In this document: positions 18,904 through 27,891 of the stretch, in pieces
Layout of the letters: every line of letters begins with the position of its first letter
How positions within the stretch are numbered: position 1 is the stretch's first letter
Source: Sphingomonas horti
Lineage (GTDB): Bacteria > Pseudomonadota > Alphaproteobacteria > Sphingomonadales > Sphingomonadaceae
Length of the DNA stretch: 64,000 nucleotides
NCBI RefSeq assembly: GCF_009753715.1
Contig: NZ_WQMS01000016.1
Location: 434,001 to 498,000 of the forward strand
Direction: 5' to 3'
The notes under the pieces: model-generated
Database searches by the model: none
What the model was told of the DNA's origin: nothing
The model's input: the letters and a program-made list of their open reading frames with translations, nothing else
Position numbers and translations under genes: made by a program

Positions 18904-19365
18904 TCACCAGCCCAGCGTTTCCACAAGCCGCCCGAGCAGCGGCAATTGGCTCGGCAGCATCCTCTCGCTTGCGGCGGGAATCGTGAACCAGCGGGCCTCC
19001 TCCACTTCCTGGAAGCGCTGCGTCGTCCCGCTGCGTGGCGGCCATTCCATCTCGAACAGGTTGCTGACCAGCGCCGCGGGGTCGAAGCTCGCTTCGAGGG
19101 CATAGGCTTCGACCAGCTTGCCGCCGGTCTGCCGAATGCGGCCGAGCGGCAGCGGATCGCCTTCCAGCCTCAGCCCAAGCTCCTCCTCGACCTCGCGGAA
19201 GGCGGCGGCGAGCGGCTCTTCTCCCGGCTCGACCCCGCCTTTGGGAATCTGCCAGGCGCCGATATCCCGCTTGCGCCAATAGGGCCCGCCGGGGCGGACC
19301 AGCAGCACTTCGAGCGTGCGCCCGCTGCGCCGGAACAACAGCATCCCGGCGCTCAGACGTTTCAT
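18904..19365 (-). CDS. NUDIX hydrolase
   Basis: A 153-residue NUDIX protein, probably a nucleoside-diphosphate-linked pyrophosphatase. The complete nudix box GX5EX7REUXEEXGU is visible, from GVEPGEE to REVEEELGL around residues 43-65. The opening SAGMLLFRR and the downstream WFTIPAASERM are typical of the diadenosine polyphosphate-type (MutT/Ap4A-like) subgroup, but substrate assignment is not safe by eye. Its start lies seven bases after the cpoB stop and its stop 30 bases before panB, so it is part of the same probable operon. Confidence 0.9.
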   Translation of the reverse strand: MKRLSAGMLLFRRSGRTLEVLLVRPGGPYWRKRDIGAWQIPKGGVEPGEEPLAAAFREVEEELGLRLEGDPLPLGRIRQTGGKLVEAYALEASFDPAALVSNLFEMEWPPRSGTTQRFQEVEEARWFTIPAASERMLPSQLPLLGRLVETLGW

Positions 19366-19372
19366 GCGATGG

Positions 19373-20212
19373 TCAGCCGCACTTCGCCTGCTTCCGGCCC
19401 GCCGCGACCTGTGCCTTCAGGCTGGCTGAGGCGGCCGCGCCGTAATCGTCGCCGAATTGCGCATAGACCTTGCACGCATCGGCCGGCTTCTTGAGCTGGG
19501 TGAGCGCCTGGCCGAGCCAGTAGAGGCTTTCCGCCGCGCGCTCGCCCTTCGGCCATTTCTTGTAGCTGTCGTAAAGCGCGACAGCGGCGAGAGCCGGCTT
19601 GCCGTCGTCCAGATAGGCGCGGCCCAGCAGGTTCTGGGCGAACGACGCGCGGCGGTGATCGGGGTATTTGTCGGCGACGCGCTTCAGCTCGGTCTCGGCC
19701 TGGCCATAGGCTTTCGCCTGCCACAGCCGGAATCCGTAGATATAGCCGTCCTCCGCAGGGTCACCGGTGGAAGGGCGCTCCACGGCCGGCGCCGGCGGAG
19801 CTTCCTGGTCGATCTGGCTCGGCGGCACCAGCGCGGCCGGGGGCGCCTCGGCGGCGGCGCGCGCCTGCGCGTCGGCGACCAGCTGCTTCACCTGGTCCTC
19901 GAGCTGCCCGACCCGATGGCCGTTCTGCTCGACATGAGCGGTCAGGGCCCGCAGCTGCGTCTCGATCGCGTCGACGCGCGCGGTCAGGTCGGCGACCGGC
20001 GAGCTGGCGGGGCCGCCGATCGGCTCCGGCGCCGGCTTGGGCGCCACGATCTCCGGCTCCAGCGGCTGTCCGTCCGGGAAGACCTTGCGCTGCACCGCGC
20101 GCAATTCCTTCTCGATCTTGCCGACGCGCGCATTGAGGTCCGGCGCGGACTGGGCGGCGAGCGGCGTCGCGGCGGCGCCGAGCAGCAGAAGCAGGATCGT
20201 TCGTTTCAGCAT
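19373..20212 (-). CDS. cpoB: Cell division coordinator CpoB / Tol-Pal system protein YbgF
   Basis: A 279-residue periplasmic protein: signal peptide (MLKRTILLLLLGAAATPLAAQ), an N-terminal coiled coil (two stretches near residues 25-45 and 75-110, the trimerisation part of YbgF), a Pro/Ala-rich linker and three TPR units at the C-terminus (DGYIYGFRLWQAKAYGQAE onward). CpoB couples Tol-Pal outer-membrane constriction to septal peptidoglycan synthesis. I chose ATG 20212 with GAGG seven bases upstream; two TTG codons lie just before it. The usual tolQRAB-pal genes are not in the window, so cpoB is separated from tol-pal unless they lie elsewhere. Confidence 0.88.
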   Translation of the reverse strand: MLKRTILLLLLGAAATPLAAQSAPDLNARVGKIEKELRAVQRKVFPDGQPLEPEIVAPKPAPEPIGGPASSPVADLTARVDAIETQLRALTAHVEQNGHRVGQLEDQVKQLVADAQARAAAEAPPAALVPPSQIDQEAPPAPAVERPSTGDPAEDGYIYGFRLWQAKAYGQAETELKRVADKYPDHRRASFAQNLLGRAYLDDGKPALAAVALYDSYKKWPKGERAAESLYWLGQALTQLKKPADACKVYAQFGDDYGAAASASLKAQVAAGRKQAKCG

Positions 20213-20354
20213 CAACAAGCCTCAAATCAATCAAACGCGCAGATGTGCCGAGGATAGCTGTCCCTAGCCTGAAGATGGGGGCGGGCGAAACCCATAGCGC
20301 ACGAAGACGATCACGGTTAACGGCCTGTTAGCCGGCTGGCGCTAATCGGGTGAT

Positions 20355-21962
20355 GTGGGCGAACATGGGGGCATAGCAGCCGGCACGCGAACGTCGGCGT
20401 TGGTTGCGGCGCTGCGCTCGGACGGATTGTCCGACGAGCTGCTGCGCGCGCAGATCGACGCAGCGACCCGCACCTATCCCGTCTCGTTCGCGATGAGCCT
20501 GATCGTGTCGGGCGGCGTGCTGGCGGCGAGCCTGGATGCCCGGAACCTGGTTTCGATCCTCGCGGCCGCCGCCTTTCATTTCCTGACCTGTTGCGTGATG
20601 CTCGGACGCTGGTTTCGCGACCGCGCAACGGACTGGCACGTCGCGCTGCCGAGGGAGCGGGTGCGCCAGATTGCAGCCGAGGCGGCGTTCGTCGCGCTGG
20701 GCTGGTTCATCTTCCTGTCGAACGCCGGACTCTATGCGCCGCCCGAGCTGCAGGTGCTGGTCGTCGCGGTAATGGCGGGCGTGATGGCGGTCGGCGCCCT
20801 CAGATACGCGCCGATCCCGGCTGCGGCGGCGACGTTCCTGACGACCGTCACTCTGGTATGCGGCATCTATGCGCGGGTGAGCGCGATCGAATGGCCCGTC
20901 TACGCGTTTCTGGCGGTGTTCGTGCTGATGCTGGCACGCACCGTCATCGGCCAGCACGCGATGATCGTCGATCAGTATCGCAGCGGTGCCGAGACGGAGC
21001 GGGCGCGCGCCGAGATCGCGTTGCTCGCCGCCCGCCAGGCCGAAGCGGCCGCGGCTCGCGCCGTAGAAGATACGCAGGCGGCCGCACAGGCCCGCCAGCA
21101 GCGCGAGGACGAGCGCCGCCGCGACATCGCTGAAGTCGCGCGCGGATTCGAGATGCGGCTGCTGTCAGGGATCGAGGCGATCGCGTCCGACGCCGAGCAG
21201 GCAAGCGCGATGGCGCGGCAACTCGCGCAATCGGCGCTGGCGAGCCACCAGCGCTTCGTCGAGCTCGCCGGCAAGGTCGACCGCTCGGAAGCGGACATGG
21301 CCGCGCTCGCTGGCCTTGCCGCCGATCTTCGCCACGCGCTTGCGGCGGTGCAGGCGCGGGTGGACGAGCAGGCGTCGGCCAATGCCCGCGCCTTCGACTT
21401 GACCGGCCGCGCCGACAAGCAGTTCCGTGCTCTCGTCCGCAACGCGCAAGGCATCGGCGCGATCTCGGCGACCATCGAGGATATTGCCCGCCAGACCAAT
21501 CTGCTTGCCCTCAACGCCACGATCGAAGCCGCCAGCGCGGGCGAGGCGGGCCGTGGCTTCGCGGTGGTCGCGGCGGAAGTGAAGTCGCTCGCCAATCAAA
21601 CCGGCCGCGCGACCGGCGACGTACGCCAGAAGGCCGAAGACATCGCGAATGCGTCGACCGACACCGAAGCCGCAATTGCCGAGATGCAGGGCTGTCTCGC
21701 GATTTTCGAGGAGCTGGCGCGGACGCTCGGCACCGCGCTAGAGGGCCAGGGGGCGATCGTCGGTGAGCTCGAGCAGCATGCGCTCGCCGCCGCGGCCTTC
21801 GCAACCGACGTGCATGGCCGCGTCGCGGAAGCGAAGCAGGCGGCGACCGTCTCGTCCGAGATGACCGACCAGGTGGAAGAACGCTCGTCCGAGCTGGTCG
21901 CGCGCACCCGGTCAATTCTTGCCGAAACGCGAGCGTTCCTGGGCGAGCTGCGCGCCGCCTGA
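20355..21962 (+). CDS. Methyl-accepting chemotaxis protein with multi-pass membrane sensor
   Basis: A 535-residue chemoreceptor. Residues 40-200 form about five membrane helices with almost no periplasmic loop, so any signal is sensed within the membrane. A long Ala/Arg/Glu coiled coil (residues 215-260) follows. The cytoplasmic signalling domain has the hairpin tip [20 protein letters not shown] and [13 protein letters not shown], needed for CheA/CheW contact. It lacks a recognisable CheR-tethering pentapeptide at the end. The start is uncertain: GTG 20355 is the longest option and I see no strong ribosome site. No che genes are adjacent. Confidence 0.85.
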   Translation: MGEHGGIAAGTRTSALVAALRSDGLSDELLRAQIDAATRTYPVSFAMSLIVSGGVLAASLDARNLVSILAAAAFHFLTCCVMLGRWFRDRATDWHVALPRERVRQIAAEAAFVALGWFIFLSNAGLYAPPELQVLVVAVMAGVMAVGALRYAPIPAAAATFLTTVTLVCGIYARVSAIEWPVYAFLAVFVLMLARTVIGQHAMIVDQYRSGAETERARAEIALLAARQAEAAAARAVEDTQAAAQARQQREDERRRDIAEVARGFEMRLLSGIEAIASDAEQASAMARQLAQSALASHQRFVELAGKVDRSEADMAALAGLAADLRHALAAVQARVDEQASANARAFDLTGRADKQFRALVRNAQGIGAISATIEDIARQTNLLALNATIEAASAGEAGRGFAVVAAEVKSLANQTGRATGDVRQKAEDIANASTDTEAAIAEMQGCLAIFEELARTLGTALEGQGAIVGELEQHALAAAAFATDVHGRVAEAKQAATVSSEMTDQVEERSSELVARTRSILAETRAFLGELRAA

Positions 21963-22046
21963 TCCTGGGGCGACACTTCGCGACACAATGCGACTGGATT
22001 TCACTCCGTTCGCCGCTGATACAGCACGGCTGAACGGAGGTGGCTG

Positions 22047-23432
22047 ATGGAAGACACTGTGCCCGCGCGCCCGGAGCGTACGCCCGGCGCGAAGTTCCTC
22101 TGGACCGCGCTGATCGGCCTGGTCCTCGCGATCCCGCTCTTTTCGGTCTATCTGCTCGTTTACGACCGGCAGTCGCAGTCGGAAACCGCCCGCGCCTCGA
22201 TCGCGCAGGGCTGGGGCGGACCGCAGACGATCGCCGGCCCTTTCCTCGTTATTCCCTTCCTCGACCAGGCGACCGAAACCGTTGTCGAAGGCGGTCGCCA
22301 GGTGACGCGCAGCCGCGACGTGTGGCGCGAGCTGGCGCTGTCTCCCGAAGCTGCCGAGCTTCAGACGGAGCTCAGCCCCGAACGTCGCAAGCGCTCGATC
22401 TACGAAGCGGTGGTTTATGAGGCCGCGGTCAGGGGACAGGCGCGGTTCGCATTGCCGGCCGATCTGGCCCGCTATGGCGTAACGATCGATCGCCTTGCCT
22501 TCGACCGTGCCGAGTTGCGTTTCGGGCTGTCCGACGCGCGCGGCTTGTTCGGGCCGCCGCCGCAGGTACACGTCGCCGGCCTGGCACTGACGCTTCAGCC
22601 CGGCAAAGGCCCGGCCCAGACGCGCGGCTCCGGCTTCTACGCTCCGCTCGATGCCTCGGCCCTGAAGGCAGGGCCGATCGCGACTTCATTCGTCTATGCG
22701 ATGCGCGGCAATGATTCGCTGACGCTAGCGCCGCAGGCGGGCGACACGCGCTGGACCGTGGTGTCGCCCTGGCCGCACCCGAGCTTCCAGGGTGGCTTCC
22801 TGCCGGCCACTCGCCGCGTGGGGGATAATGGCTTCTCCGCAACCTACCGTGTCGGCAATCTTGCGCTCGGCCAGTCGCTGGTCGATGTCCGCGATCCCGT
22901 TCAGGCGGCCCCGCCGGAGCCGCGCGCCGTGCAGGGGCCTGACGCCGGCGAGCACGAGGCGCGGATCACGCTGGTGCAGCCGGTCGACCTCTACAGCCAG
23001 GTCAACCGCGCGGTGAAGTACGGTTTCCTGTTCATCGGCTTCACGTTTCTGGCCTTCCTGATGTTCGACGTGATCGGCGGCGTTGCCGTCGCCGGCGTCG
23101 AATATCTGCTGGTCGGGGCGGGGCTGGTGCTGTTCTTCGTGCTGCTGCTCGCCTTTGCCGAGGTGATCGGCTTCACTGCCGCCTATCTGCTGGCGAGCGC
23201 GGCGATCATCGGACAGATCGCCGCCTATTCGGCCGCCGTGCTGAAAAGCTGGCGGCGCGCGGTGTGGATCGGCGGCCTGCTGGTCGCACTTTACGCCGTG
23301 CTCTACATCCTGCTTAGCCTTGAAGCCTATTCGCTGCTGATCGGGTCGGTGCTGCTGTTCGTGGCGCTGGGGGCGGTGATGTACGTGACGCGACGCGTGG
23401 ACTGGACCGGCAAGCGGATCAGTGCCACCTGA
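22047..23432 (+). CDS. creD: Cell envelope integrity inner membrane protein CreD
   Basis: A 461-residue CreD-family protein. It has one N-terminal membrane helix (ALIGLVLAIPLFSVYLLVYD), a periplasmic domain of about 270 residues (QGWGGPQTIAGPFLVIPF is the family hallmark) and a C-terminal bundle of five to six helices starting at YGFLFIGFTFLAFLMFDV. In enterobacteria CreD belongs to the CreBC regulon and affects colicin and beta-lactam responses; its biochemical role is not known. No creBC homologues are adjacent. ATG 22047 has GGAGGT at good spacing. The 3' end overlaps a degenerate minus-strand pseudogene by about 14 bases. Confidence 0.92.
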   Translation: MEDTVPARPERTPGAKFLWTALIGLVLAIPLFSVYLLVYDRQSQSETARASIAQGWGGPQTIAGPFLVIPFLDQATETVVEGGRQVTRSRDVWRELALSPEAAELQTELSPERRKRSIYEAVVYEAAVRGQARFALPADLARYGVTIDRLAFDRAELRFGLSDARGLFGPPPQVHVAGLALTLQPGKGPAQTRGSGFYAPLDASALKAGPIATSFVYAMRGNDSLTLAPQAGDTRWTVVSPWPHPSFQGGFLPATRRVGDNGFSATYRVGNLALGQSLVDVRDPVQAAPPEPRAVQGPDAGEHEARITLVQPVDLYSQVNRAVKYGFLFIGFTFLAFLMFDVIGGVAVAGVEYLLVGAGLVLFFVLLLAFAEVIGFTAAYLLASAAIIGQIAAYSAAVLKSWRRAVWIGGLLVALYAVLYILLSLEAYSLLIGSVLLFVALGAVMYVTRRVDWTGKRISAT

Positions 23433-23668
23433 GGTTGTCGCGGCCGAGATCGGCGAGCGTGCAGGCGCCCACCAGCTTAATGCCCCGTTCGCTCTCGGCC
23501 CGCAGCTTGCCCATCGCGCGCTCGACGCCTGGCTCCTGTCAATCACCGACGTGCGCATGTCGACCTGCTCTCGATATAGTGGAAGACGGGGAGGCGGGTG
23601 CTGGCGACGCGGCGGACTTCCTGGGTGTTGTGGCAGTCGCGGATACAGGCGCGGCAATAATGCGGCGG
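23419..23668 (-). pseudogene. Remnant of FMN-dependent alpha-hydroxyacid (L-lactate-type) dehydrogenase
   Basis: Two matching ends of one protein family lie next to each other with the middle missing. On the minus strand from about 23668, one frame reads RDCHNTQEVRRVASTRLPVF then HYIE, the N-terminal pattern of lactate/mandelate-type FMN dehydrogenases (N-x-x-LRRLA-RRLP-x-x-F-x-YI). About 60 bases on, another frame reads EPGVERAMGKLRAESERGI, then KLVGACTLADLGRDNLRWH and TGA at 23421-23419, the C-terminal pattern of that family. Roughly 300 residues, including all FMN-barrel and catalytic residues, are gone, so it cannot be functional. The match is by pattern recognition only. Confidence 0.55.
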
Positions 23669-23672
23669 GCAT

Positions 23673-25457
23673 TCAATCGCACCAGGCGGCGTCGTCGAGG
23701 TGGAGCTCGGCGGTGCGGCGCGAGCCCCATTCGTCGACCTTGGGCCGGCCCGCAACCCATAGCCTGCGGTCGCCGGGCGCGCCGAGCAGCGCCTGGCCGA
23801 GCTCGGCGTCGGCAGCCCGGAACGCGACCGCCTTCAGGCTGGCGCCGTCGTCGCCGGCGAGGATCGCGCGGACATGGCCGTTGCCGACCACATCGGCCCT
23901 GACGATCCGGACCGGTCCGGCGGCGATGCGCGGCGCCGCCCAGCCCATGCCGTACGGCCCGGCGAGCTCGAACGCGTCGACCAGCTCGGCCGTCACACCG
24001 CGCGGCGCGAGCGACGCGTCGAGCTGCAGCGCGTGGACGGACGCGGCATGAGCGACGTCGTCGGCCAGCCGCTCCTCCAGAAACGCGCGGAACGCGTCGA
24101 TCCGGTCCGCGGCGACGGTCAGCCCCGCCGCCATCGCGTGGCCGCCGCCGGCGACGAGCAGACCGTGGTCCTTCGCCGCCAGTACCGCGGCGCCCAGGTC
24201 AACGCCGGGGATCGAGCGGCCGGAGCCTTTCCCGGTGCCGGTCTCGTCGATACCGATCACGATCGCGGGCCGACCGAGCTTTTCCTTCAGCCGCCCGGCG
24301 ACAATGCCGATCACGCCCGGGTGCCAGCCATGGCCGGCGGCGATGTGGACGGACGCATCCCCGGCGGCGCGGCACGCGGCTTCGGCCGCGTCCTGCACCT
24401 CGGCTTCGATCGCGCGGCGCTCTTCGTTCAGCGCGTCGAGCTCGGCGGCGATTCCGCGCGCCTCGTCCGGGTCTTCGGTGGTGAGCAGCCGCACGCCGAG
24501 ATCTGATTTGCCGACACGTCCGCCGGCATTGATCCGGGGCCCCAGCGCGAAGCCGAGATCGTGGCATAGCGGCGCCCGTGTCAGCCGCGCCGCTTCGGCG
24601 AGCGCCGCCAGGCCGATGTTGCGGCGCGCGGCCATCACTTTCAGGCCCTGGGCGACGAAGGCGCGGTTGAGGCCGCGCAGCTGGGCGACATCGGCGACGG
24701 TGCCGAGCGCGACCAAGTCGAGCAGCTCGATCAGCCTGGGCTCCGGCCGGCTCGCGAAAAGGCCGCGGGTCCGCAATGTCCGCAGCAGCGCCGCCCCAAG
24801 CAGGAAAGCGACGCCGACGGCAGCCAGGTGCCCGTGCACCGCGCCTTCGCCCTCGTCGAGCCGGTTCGGGTTGACCAGCGCGAAGGCGGCGGGCAGCTCG
24901 GCCGCGCATTGGTGATGGTCGACGACGATCACGTCCGCGCCCGCCGCGCGCGCCATGTCGAGGGCTTCGAACGCCTGCGCGCCGCAATCGACAGTGACGA
25001 TCAGCCGGCTGCCGCCGCTCGCGATCCGCACCAGCGCTTCGCCCGAGGGGCCGTAGCCCTCCATCAGCCGGTCGGGGATATAGGCGGCGGGCGCGAGCCC
25101 GAGCTGACGCAGCAGCCGGATCAGAAGCGCGGCGGAGGTGGCGCCGTCGACGTCATAGTCGCCGAAGATCGTGACCGGCTCGCCGGCCGCGACCGCATCG
25201 GCCAGCCGCTCGGCCGCGCGGTCCATGTCGCGAAAGATCGACGGGTCGGGCATGAAGCCGCGGATGGTCGGCGCGCGGTGCGCCTCGATCGCGTCGCGCG
25301 GACAGCCGCGGGTCAGCAGCAGGCGTGTGACCAGGTCGTCGGGCGCGAAGCTCGCGTCGAGCTCGTCGGCAGGCATCCCGCGCCAATGCCATGGCTGGCC
25401 CAGGATCGAACGGCGGACGCCAAGCGCCAGCCTCGGTTCGGACGTGATGAAATTCAT
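23673..25457 (-). CDS. recJ: Single-stranded-DNA-specific exonuclease RecJ
   Basis: A 594-residue DHH-family 5'-3' exonuclease used in recombination and mismatch/base-excision repair. The motif series is intact: FGDYDVDGATSAALL (motif I, near residue 80), VDCGAQ (II), VVDHHQC (III, DHH), GTVADVAQL (IV), then DHHA1-domain motifs GRINAGGRVG-like (GPRINAGGR) and SGRSIPGVDL with VAGGGHAMAAG. I chose ATG 25457 (MNFITSEPRL); the frame runs open another 62 codons upstream but with no homology. The stop is directly followed by the hydroxyacid dehydrogenase remnant. Confidence 0.96.
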   Translation of the reverse strand: MNFITSEPRLALGVRRSILGQPWHWRGMPADELDASFAPDDLVTRLLLTRGCPRDAIEAHRAPTIRGFMPDPSIFRDMDRAAERLADAVAAGEPVTIFGDYDVDGATSAALLIRLLRQLGLAPAAYIPDRLMEGYGPSGEALVRIASGGSRLIVTVDCGAQAFEALDMARAAGADVIVVDHHQCAAELPAAFALVNPNRLDEGEGAVHGHLAAVGVAFLLGAALLRTLRTRGLFASRPEPRLIELLDLVALGTVADVAQLRGLNRAFVAQGLKVMAARRNIGLAALAEAARLTRAPLCHDLGFALGPRINAGGRVGKSDLGVRLLTTEDPDEARGIAAELDALNEERRAIEAEVQDAAEAACRAAGDASVHIAAGHGWHPGVIGIVAGRLKEKLGRPAIVIGIDETGTGKGSGRSIPGVDLGAAVLAAKDHGLLVAGGGHAMAAGLTVAADRIDAFRAFLEERLADDVAHAASVHALQLDASLAPRGVTAELVDAFELAGPYGMGWAAPRIAAGPVRIVRADVVGNGHVRAILAGDDGASLKAVAFRAADAELGQALLGAPGDRRLWVAGRPKVDEWGSRRTAELHLDDAAWCD

Positions 25458-25595
25458 CGGATGAAGTTGTGAATCAACCGCTCGGCGGCTGCAACCCCGA
25501 AGGGCGAATGCTCCACAACCGCGGCGCATGGTCCGGCGCGAGGGACACGCCAGCGCGCCGGAGCGTTGAGCAACGGACATGAAAGGAGACAACCA

Positions 25596-25799
25596 ATGGC
25601 CACTGCCGTTCAATCGCAGAATGACAACAGCACGAACCCCCAAGGTACGGCCAAGAGTATAAGTTCGCTAAAGGACTCGTTGGGCAACAGTCAGATCGTG
25701 AACAAGGCGAAGCAGTTCGCGAAGGATCGCCCGTGGGCGACGGCGACGCTGGCCGGCGTGGTTGGGGTGGCGCTGTTGAATACGCTTCGTGGTCGCTGA
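25596..25799 (+). CDS. Small DUF883-like membrane-anchored protein
   Basis: A 67-residue protein. The N-terminal half is polar and Asn/Gln/Ser-rich; the C-terminal half has a basic stretch (NKAKQFAKDRPWATATL) running into one short membrane helix (AGVVGVALLNTL) and ending RGR. This tail (x-RPW-x-x-x-x-hydrophobic helix-RGR) resembles the C-terminal anchor of the ElaB/YqjD/DUF883 family, which tethers proteins, sometimes ribosomes, to the inner membrane. It is shorter than typical members, so the assignment is tentative. ATG 25596 has AAAGGAG upstream and a terminator-like hairpin follows. Confidence 0.7.
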   Translation: MATAVQSQNDNSTNPQGTAKSISSLKDSLGNSQIVNKAKQFAKDRPWATATLAGVVGVALLNTLRGR

Positions 25800-25805
25800 C
25801 GAAAG

Positions 25806-25840
25806 CGGGCAGCGGCCGGGTAGATCGGCGCTGCCCGTTA
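25806..25840 (+). terminator. Terminator-like hairpin after the DUF883-like gene
   Basis: CGGGCAGCG (25806-25814) pairs perfectly with CGCTGCCCG (25829-25837) around a 14-base loop. Only TTAACTCTT follows, so the T-run is weak. It may act with Rho or only stabilise the transcript end. Confidence 0.5.
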
Positions 25841-25939
25841 ACTCTTAACCGTCTCGAAACCGGAGCAGAATCCATCTTGCGGTAAGTTAGGAAACGCGCT
25901 TAGATCAAGGCTTAACGGGGGAAGAAACGGGGGCAATTC

Positions 25940-26734
25940 ATGAAAATCGCGCGTGCGCGTGCGCGTGCGCGTGCGCGTGCGCGTGCGCGTGCGCTGGCGC
26001 TTGCCTGCGCTATTGGCATGGCCGTGCCGGGCCTTGCGCAGGAAAAGGCTGCGGTGAAGCCGGGCTTTTCGATGCCGACCGGCAAGCCGGTGCGTATCCT
26101 GGTGTTCCGGCCTGATGTGAAGGTTGGCTCGCAGTCGGCGGGTGGCGTGGTTACGCCGAATGCCGAATGGACGGCAAACGCCCGCAAGAATCTTGCCGAC
26201 GCGCTTGTCGCGGCCAAGCCGGGCGGAGCGAGCGAAGTGGTGTTCATGACCGACCTTGAGGGCGAGAACGCGACGCTGCTCAACGAATATCGGTCCTTGT
26301 TCAAGGGCGTGGCGACGACCGTTCTTCAGCATCGGCTGTTCAAGGGCGATCGGCTGCCCACCAAGGTGACCGGCTTCGAATATACGCTTGGTCCCGGCGT
26401 CGCGAAGCTTGGCGAACTGGGCGGGGGCGACTATGGTCTTTTCGTCGTCACGAACGATGCCTATGGCGATTCCGGCCGCAAGGCGCTCCAGATCTTCGGA
26501 TTGCTGATGGCTGGGGCGACCGGCTTTGGCGGCATGGTCTCTTCGGGCGTGCATGCCGGATATGCGGGGCTGATCGATCTCAAGACCGGCGACCTAGTCT
26601 GGCTGAACGCCGATCTAAAGATGGGCGGCGACGTGCGCGAGATTGATGGCGCGTCGAAGCGAGTCAGCCAGCTGCTCGAGGAATTCCCGGGCGGCACGAG
26701 CGGCGGTGTCCACTTCCTGCCTACGACAAAATGA
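25940..26734 (+). CDS. Secreted protein with (AR)7 signal-peptide repeat
   Basis: A 264-residue exported protein. The signal peptide is extraordinary: MKI, then seven Ala-Arg pairs, then the hydrophobic core ALALACAIGMAVPGLAQ. The pairs are encoded by 7.5 perfect GCGCGT units. The mature part (KPVRILVFRPDVKVGSQSAG onward) has a hydrophobic Gly-rich segment near residue 190 (GLLMAGATGFGGMVSSGV) and ends in a Gly-rich tail. I recognise no catalytic family; the pattern of RILVFRPDV and DLVWLNADL recalls outer-membrane assembly-associated lipoprotein domains, but that is a guess. ATG 26731 of the next gene overlaps its stop (ATGA). Confidence 0.75.
   Translation: MKIARARARARARARARALALACAIGMAVPGLAQEKAAVKPGFSMPTGKPVRILVFRPDVKVGSQSAGGVVTPNAEWTANARKNLADALVAAKPGGASEVVFMTDLEGENATLLNEYRSLFKGVATTVLQHRLFKGDRLPTKVTGFEYTLGPGVAKLGELGGGDYGLFVVTNDAYGDSGRKALQIFGLLMAGATGFGGMVSSGVHAGYAGLIDLKTGDLVWLNADLKMGGDVREIDGASKRVSQLLEEFPGGTSGGVHFLPTTK
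25949..25993 (+). repeat. Hexanucleotide tandem repeat (GCGCGT)7.5 in a signal peptide
   Basis: Seven perfect GCGCGT units plus a trailing GCG, 45 bases, starting nine bases after the ATG at 25940. Each unit encodes Ala-Arg. Gain or loss of a unit keeps the frame and changes the signal-peptide charge by one. Confidence 0.97.
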
Positions 26735-27891
26735 ACCGATGGGCAGCCCTGCTGGCGGCCGGGGCGGTCGCGAGCGCGAGCGCGAGTACTTCCGGTGCTG
26801 CCGGCCCGGTTCCGGTCGGCTCGCCTGCGGTTGCCGGATATCAGCCGGTCGGCGTGGACGAGCAAGGCCTTTGGGGCGAAATGGCGGAAGCGGAACGGGC
26901 GCTCAAGGTCTCGAAGCTCCTCGTCCGGGACGAGGAACTGACCTCGTATCTTCGCAAGGTGCTCTGTCGGGTCGCCTCGGCCGACGCGTGTCAGACGGTC
27001 CGGATCCTTATTGTTCGCGATCCGCAGTTCAACGCCGGCATGACTCCCAACGGCATGCTGCTGATCAACAGCGGCTTGCTTCTGCGCGTGCGAAGCGAAG
27101 CGGAACTGGCCGCTATCCTTGGCCACGAACTCTCGCATTTTGAGCGAAGGCACAGCCTGGCACGTCTAAAGGCGGCCCGCTCCGCAACGGGTTGGGCGGC
27201 GTTTCTGGGCGCGGCGGGCGCCGGGCCGTTGGGCCTAGCCTTGATTGGGAACTTCTTCAGCTTCTCGCAGGAGCAGGAGCGCGAGGCCGATCTGGACGGC
27301 CTGAAGGGCATGAGGGCGGCAGGATATCGGAGCCGTTCGGCGGGCGACATCTGGGCCAATCTGCGCGCGGAAATGGACGCGACTGCGGCAGCCCGAAACG
27401 TCCGCAGCCGCAAGGACAAACGCGGCATGTTCGACACCCATCCCGCTACGGCCGAGCGGCTGGCCTATTTGCGGTCAAGCACCGTCGACGATCCCGAAGG
27501 TGAAGCGGGCGAGGCGGCCTTCCGCGCCGCGATCTCGCCGCTCTGGCCGATGCTAATTGACGATCAGGTGAAGCTCAATGATTTCGGCGGCAGCGAGTAT
27601 CTGCTGGCAGGCCTTGCAACGAGCGGCTGGACCGGTCCTCTACTCTATGCGCGGGGTGAATTGTACCGTTACCGGGGACAGGCGGGAGACTTCGAAAAGG
27701 CGGCGGGTTTCTACCGTGAAGCGATCGCCAAGCCTGACGCGCCGGCTGGCGCTTGGCGCGGCCTTGGCTTGGCGCTTGCGCGGACCGGAGACGGCGCCGC
27801 CGCCAAAGCCTCGATCGACGAATATCTGAAACGCAATCCGCAGGCATCGGACAAGGCGATGCTTGCCATGATCAGTGGGGGATCACAATGA
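26731..27891 (+). CDS. M48 family metalloprotease with C-terminal TPR-like region
   Basis: A 386-residue exported zinc protease. An N-terminal signal peptide (LLAAGAVASASAS region) precedes an M48 domain. The zinc motif is HELSH at 132-136 (GHELSHFERRH), with the third ligand in the downstream EREADLDG, typical of BepA/LoiP-type periplasmic M48 proteases. After residue 230 comes a helical region ending in TPR-like repeats (WRGLGLALARTGDGAAAKA), resembling BepA. Such enzymes survey outer-membrane protein assembly. Both neighbours overlap it by four bases (ATGA at each end), so the three genes are one coupled operon, and the flanking secreted proteins may be partners or substrates. Confidence 0.88.
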   Translation: MNRWAALLAAGAVASASASTSGAAGPVPVGSPAVAGYQPVGVDEQGLWGEMAEAERALKVSKLLVRDEELTSYLRKVLCRVASADACQTVRILIVRDPQFNAGMTPNGMLLINSGLLLRVRSEAELAAILGHELSHFERRHSLARLKAARSATGWAAFLGAAGAGPLGLALIGNFFSFSQEQEREADLDGLKGMRAAGYRSRSAGDIWANLRAEMDATAAARNVRSRKDKRGMFDTHPATAERLAYLRSSTVDDPEGEAGEAAFRAAISPLWPMLIDDQVKLNDFGGSEYLLAGLATSGWTGPLLYARGELYRYRGQAGDFEKAAGFYREAIAKPDAPAGAWRGLGLALARTGDGAAAKASIDEYLKRNPQASDKAMLAMISGGSQ

